Source of the DNA: Alphaproteobacteria bacterium UBA7691
Lineage (GTDB): Bacteria > Pseudomonadota > Alphaproteobacteria > Ferrovibrionales > Ferrovibrionaceae
Direction: 5' to 3'
Assembly: GCA_002482765.1 (NCBI GenBank)
Contig: DLGP01000170.1
Span: 1-14,281, forward strand
DNA: 14,281 bases
Shown piece after piece: positions 14,071-14,281 of the stretch. Both the position numbers and the translations under genes were made by a program. The notes beneath the pieces are model-generated. The model ran no database searches. It was not told where the DNA came from and saw only the letters and a program-made list of their open reading frames with translations. Numbering within the stretch: position 1 is the stretch's first letter; each line of letters begins with the position of its first letter.

Positions 14071-14281
14071 TTAGCGGTTATAGCCGCGCGGATTGGCAGT
14101 GTCGATTTCGTCTTCTTCCTCATAGGCGCCGGCCGGGCTGCCCGGGGCAACGCGCAAGGTGGCATTCAGGCCGGCGGTGCGCTGTGCCTGGATATGCTCG
14201 CGGGCTGCACCTTCGCGCATGATCTTCGGCATCAGATCCTGCAATTCCACAAAGGTATCGGCCTGACGGCGCAATTCATCG
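14071..14281 (-). CDS. 3' end of an unidentified gene (partial)
   Basis: The frame is open from the window edge (14280) to a stop at 14071, giving 69 visible residues; the start lies outside the window. The visible part is polar and helical (DELRRQADTFVELQDLMPK, then REGAAREHIQAQR), then a Pro/Gly segment and an acidic stretch (EEEDEID) before a tail ending NPRGYNR. No domain was recognised. A TTG at 14274 could in principle start a 67-residue protein, but the frame continues upstream, so a longer gene is likelier. It ends 32 bases before the udgB start on the same strand. The acidic tail suggests a disordered C-terminus. Confidence 0.55.
   Translation of the reverse strand, partial: DELRRQADTFVELQDLMPKIMREGAAREHIQAQRTAGLNATLRVAPGSPAGAYEEEDEIDTANPRGYNR

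Overview
The window is a compact, GC-rich chromosomal segment, most likely from an alphaproteobacterium. The support is an ATP12-type F1-ATPase assembly chaperone (largely confined to alphaproteobacteria and mitochondria), a DUF3422 protein, a family 5 uracil-DNA glycosylase and an AsmA protein, all with strongly GC-biased codons and short intergenic gaps. No rRNA, tRNA, CRISPR array or insertion sequence was recognised. I cannot name a genus from sequence alone.

Layout. Positions 47-2743 (+): a small single-span membrane protein, an RluC/RluD-type pseudouridine synthase and a DUF3422 membrane protein, tightly packed. Positions about 2744-4735: an abruptly AT-rich island with two overlapping plus-strand genes, a DUF262 (ParB/sulfiredoxin-fold) protein and a MAE_28990/MAE_18760-like HEPN protein with an intact R-x4-H motif. 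This is the best candidate for an accessory conflict (anti-phage or toxin-like) system. Positions 4664-5570 (-): a LysR-type regulator broken by a frameshift, whose last codons look taken from the AT-rich island. It is divergent from a cysteine hydrolase of the isochorismatase superfamily (5650-6246). Positions 6290-6847 (+): an exported histidine phosphatase.

Positions 6854-8129 (-): queF (queuosine synthesis) followed by a lipoprotein that contains three degenerate Cys-pair repeats. Positions 8286-8567 (+): a small secreted Ala/Lys-rich protein. Positions 8666-12334 (+): a probable operon of a HAD phosphatase, a large AsmA-family protein and the ATP12 chaperone. Positions 12329-14281 (-): a CorA metal transporter gene interrupted by one in-frame TAA exactly between its cytoplasmic domain and its membrane domain, a UDGb-type uracil-DNA glycosylase, and the 3' end of an unidentified gene running off the window.

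Most genes are housekeeping: RNA modification, envelope maintenance, ATP synthase assembly, DNA repair and metal transport. The accessory and unusual content is the AT-rich DUF262-HEPN pair with its damaged LysR neighbour, the split corA, and the repeat-containing lipoprotein. All composition statements are by eye, and no database search was possible.
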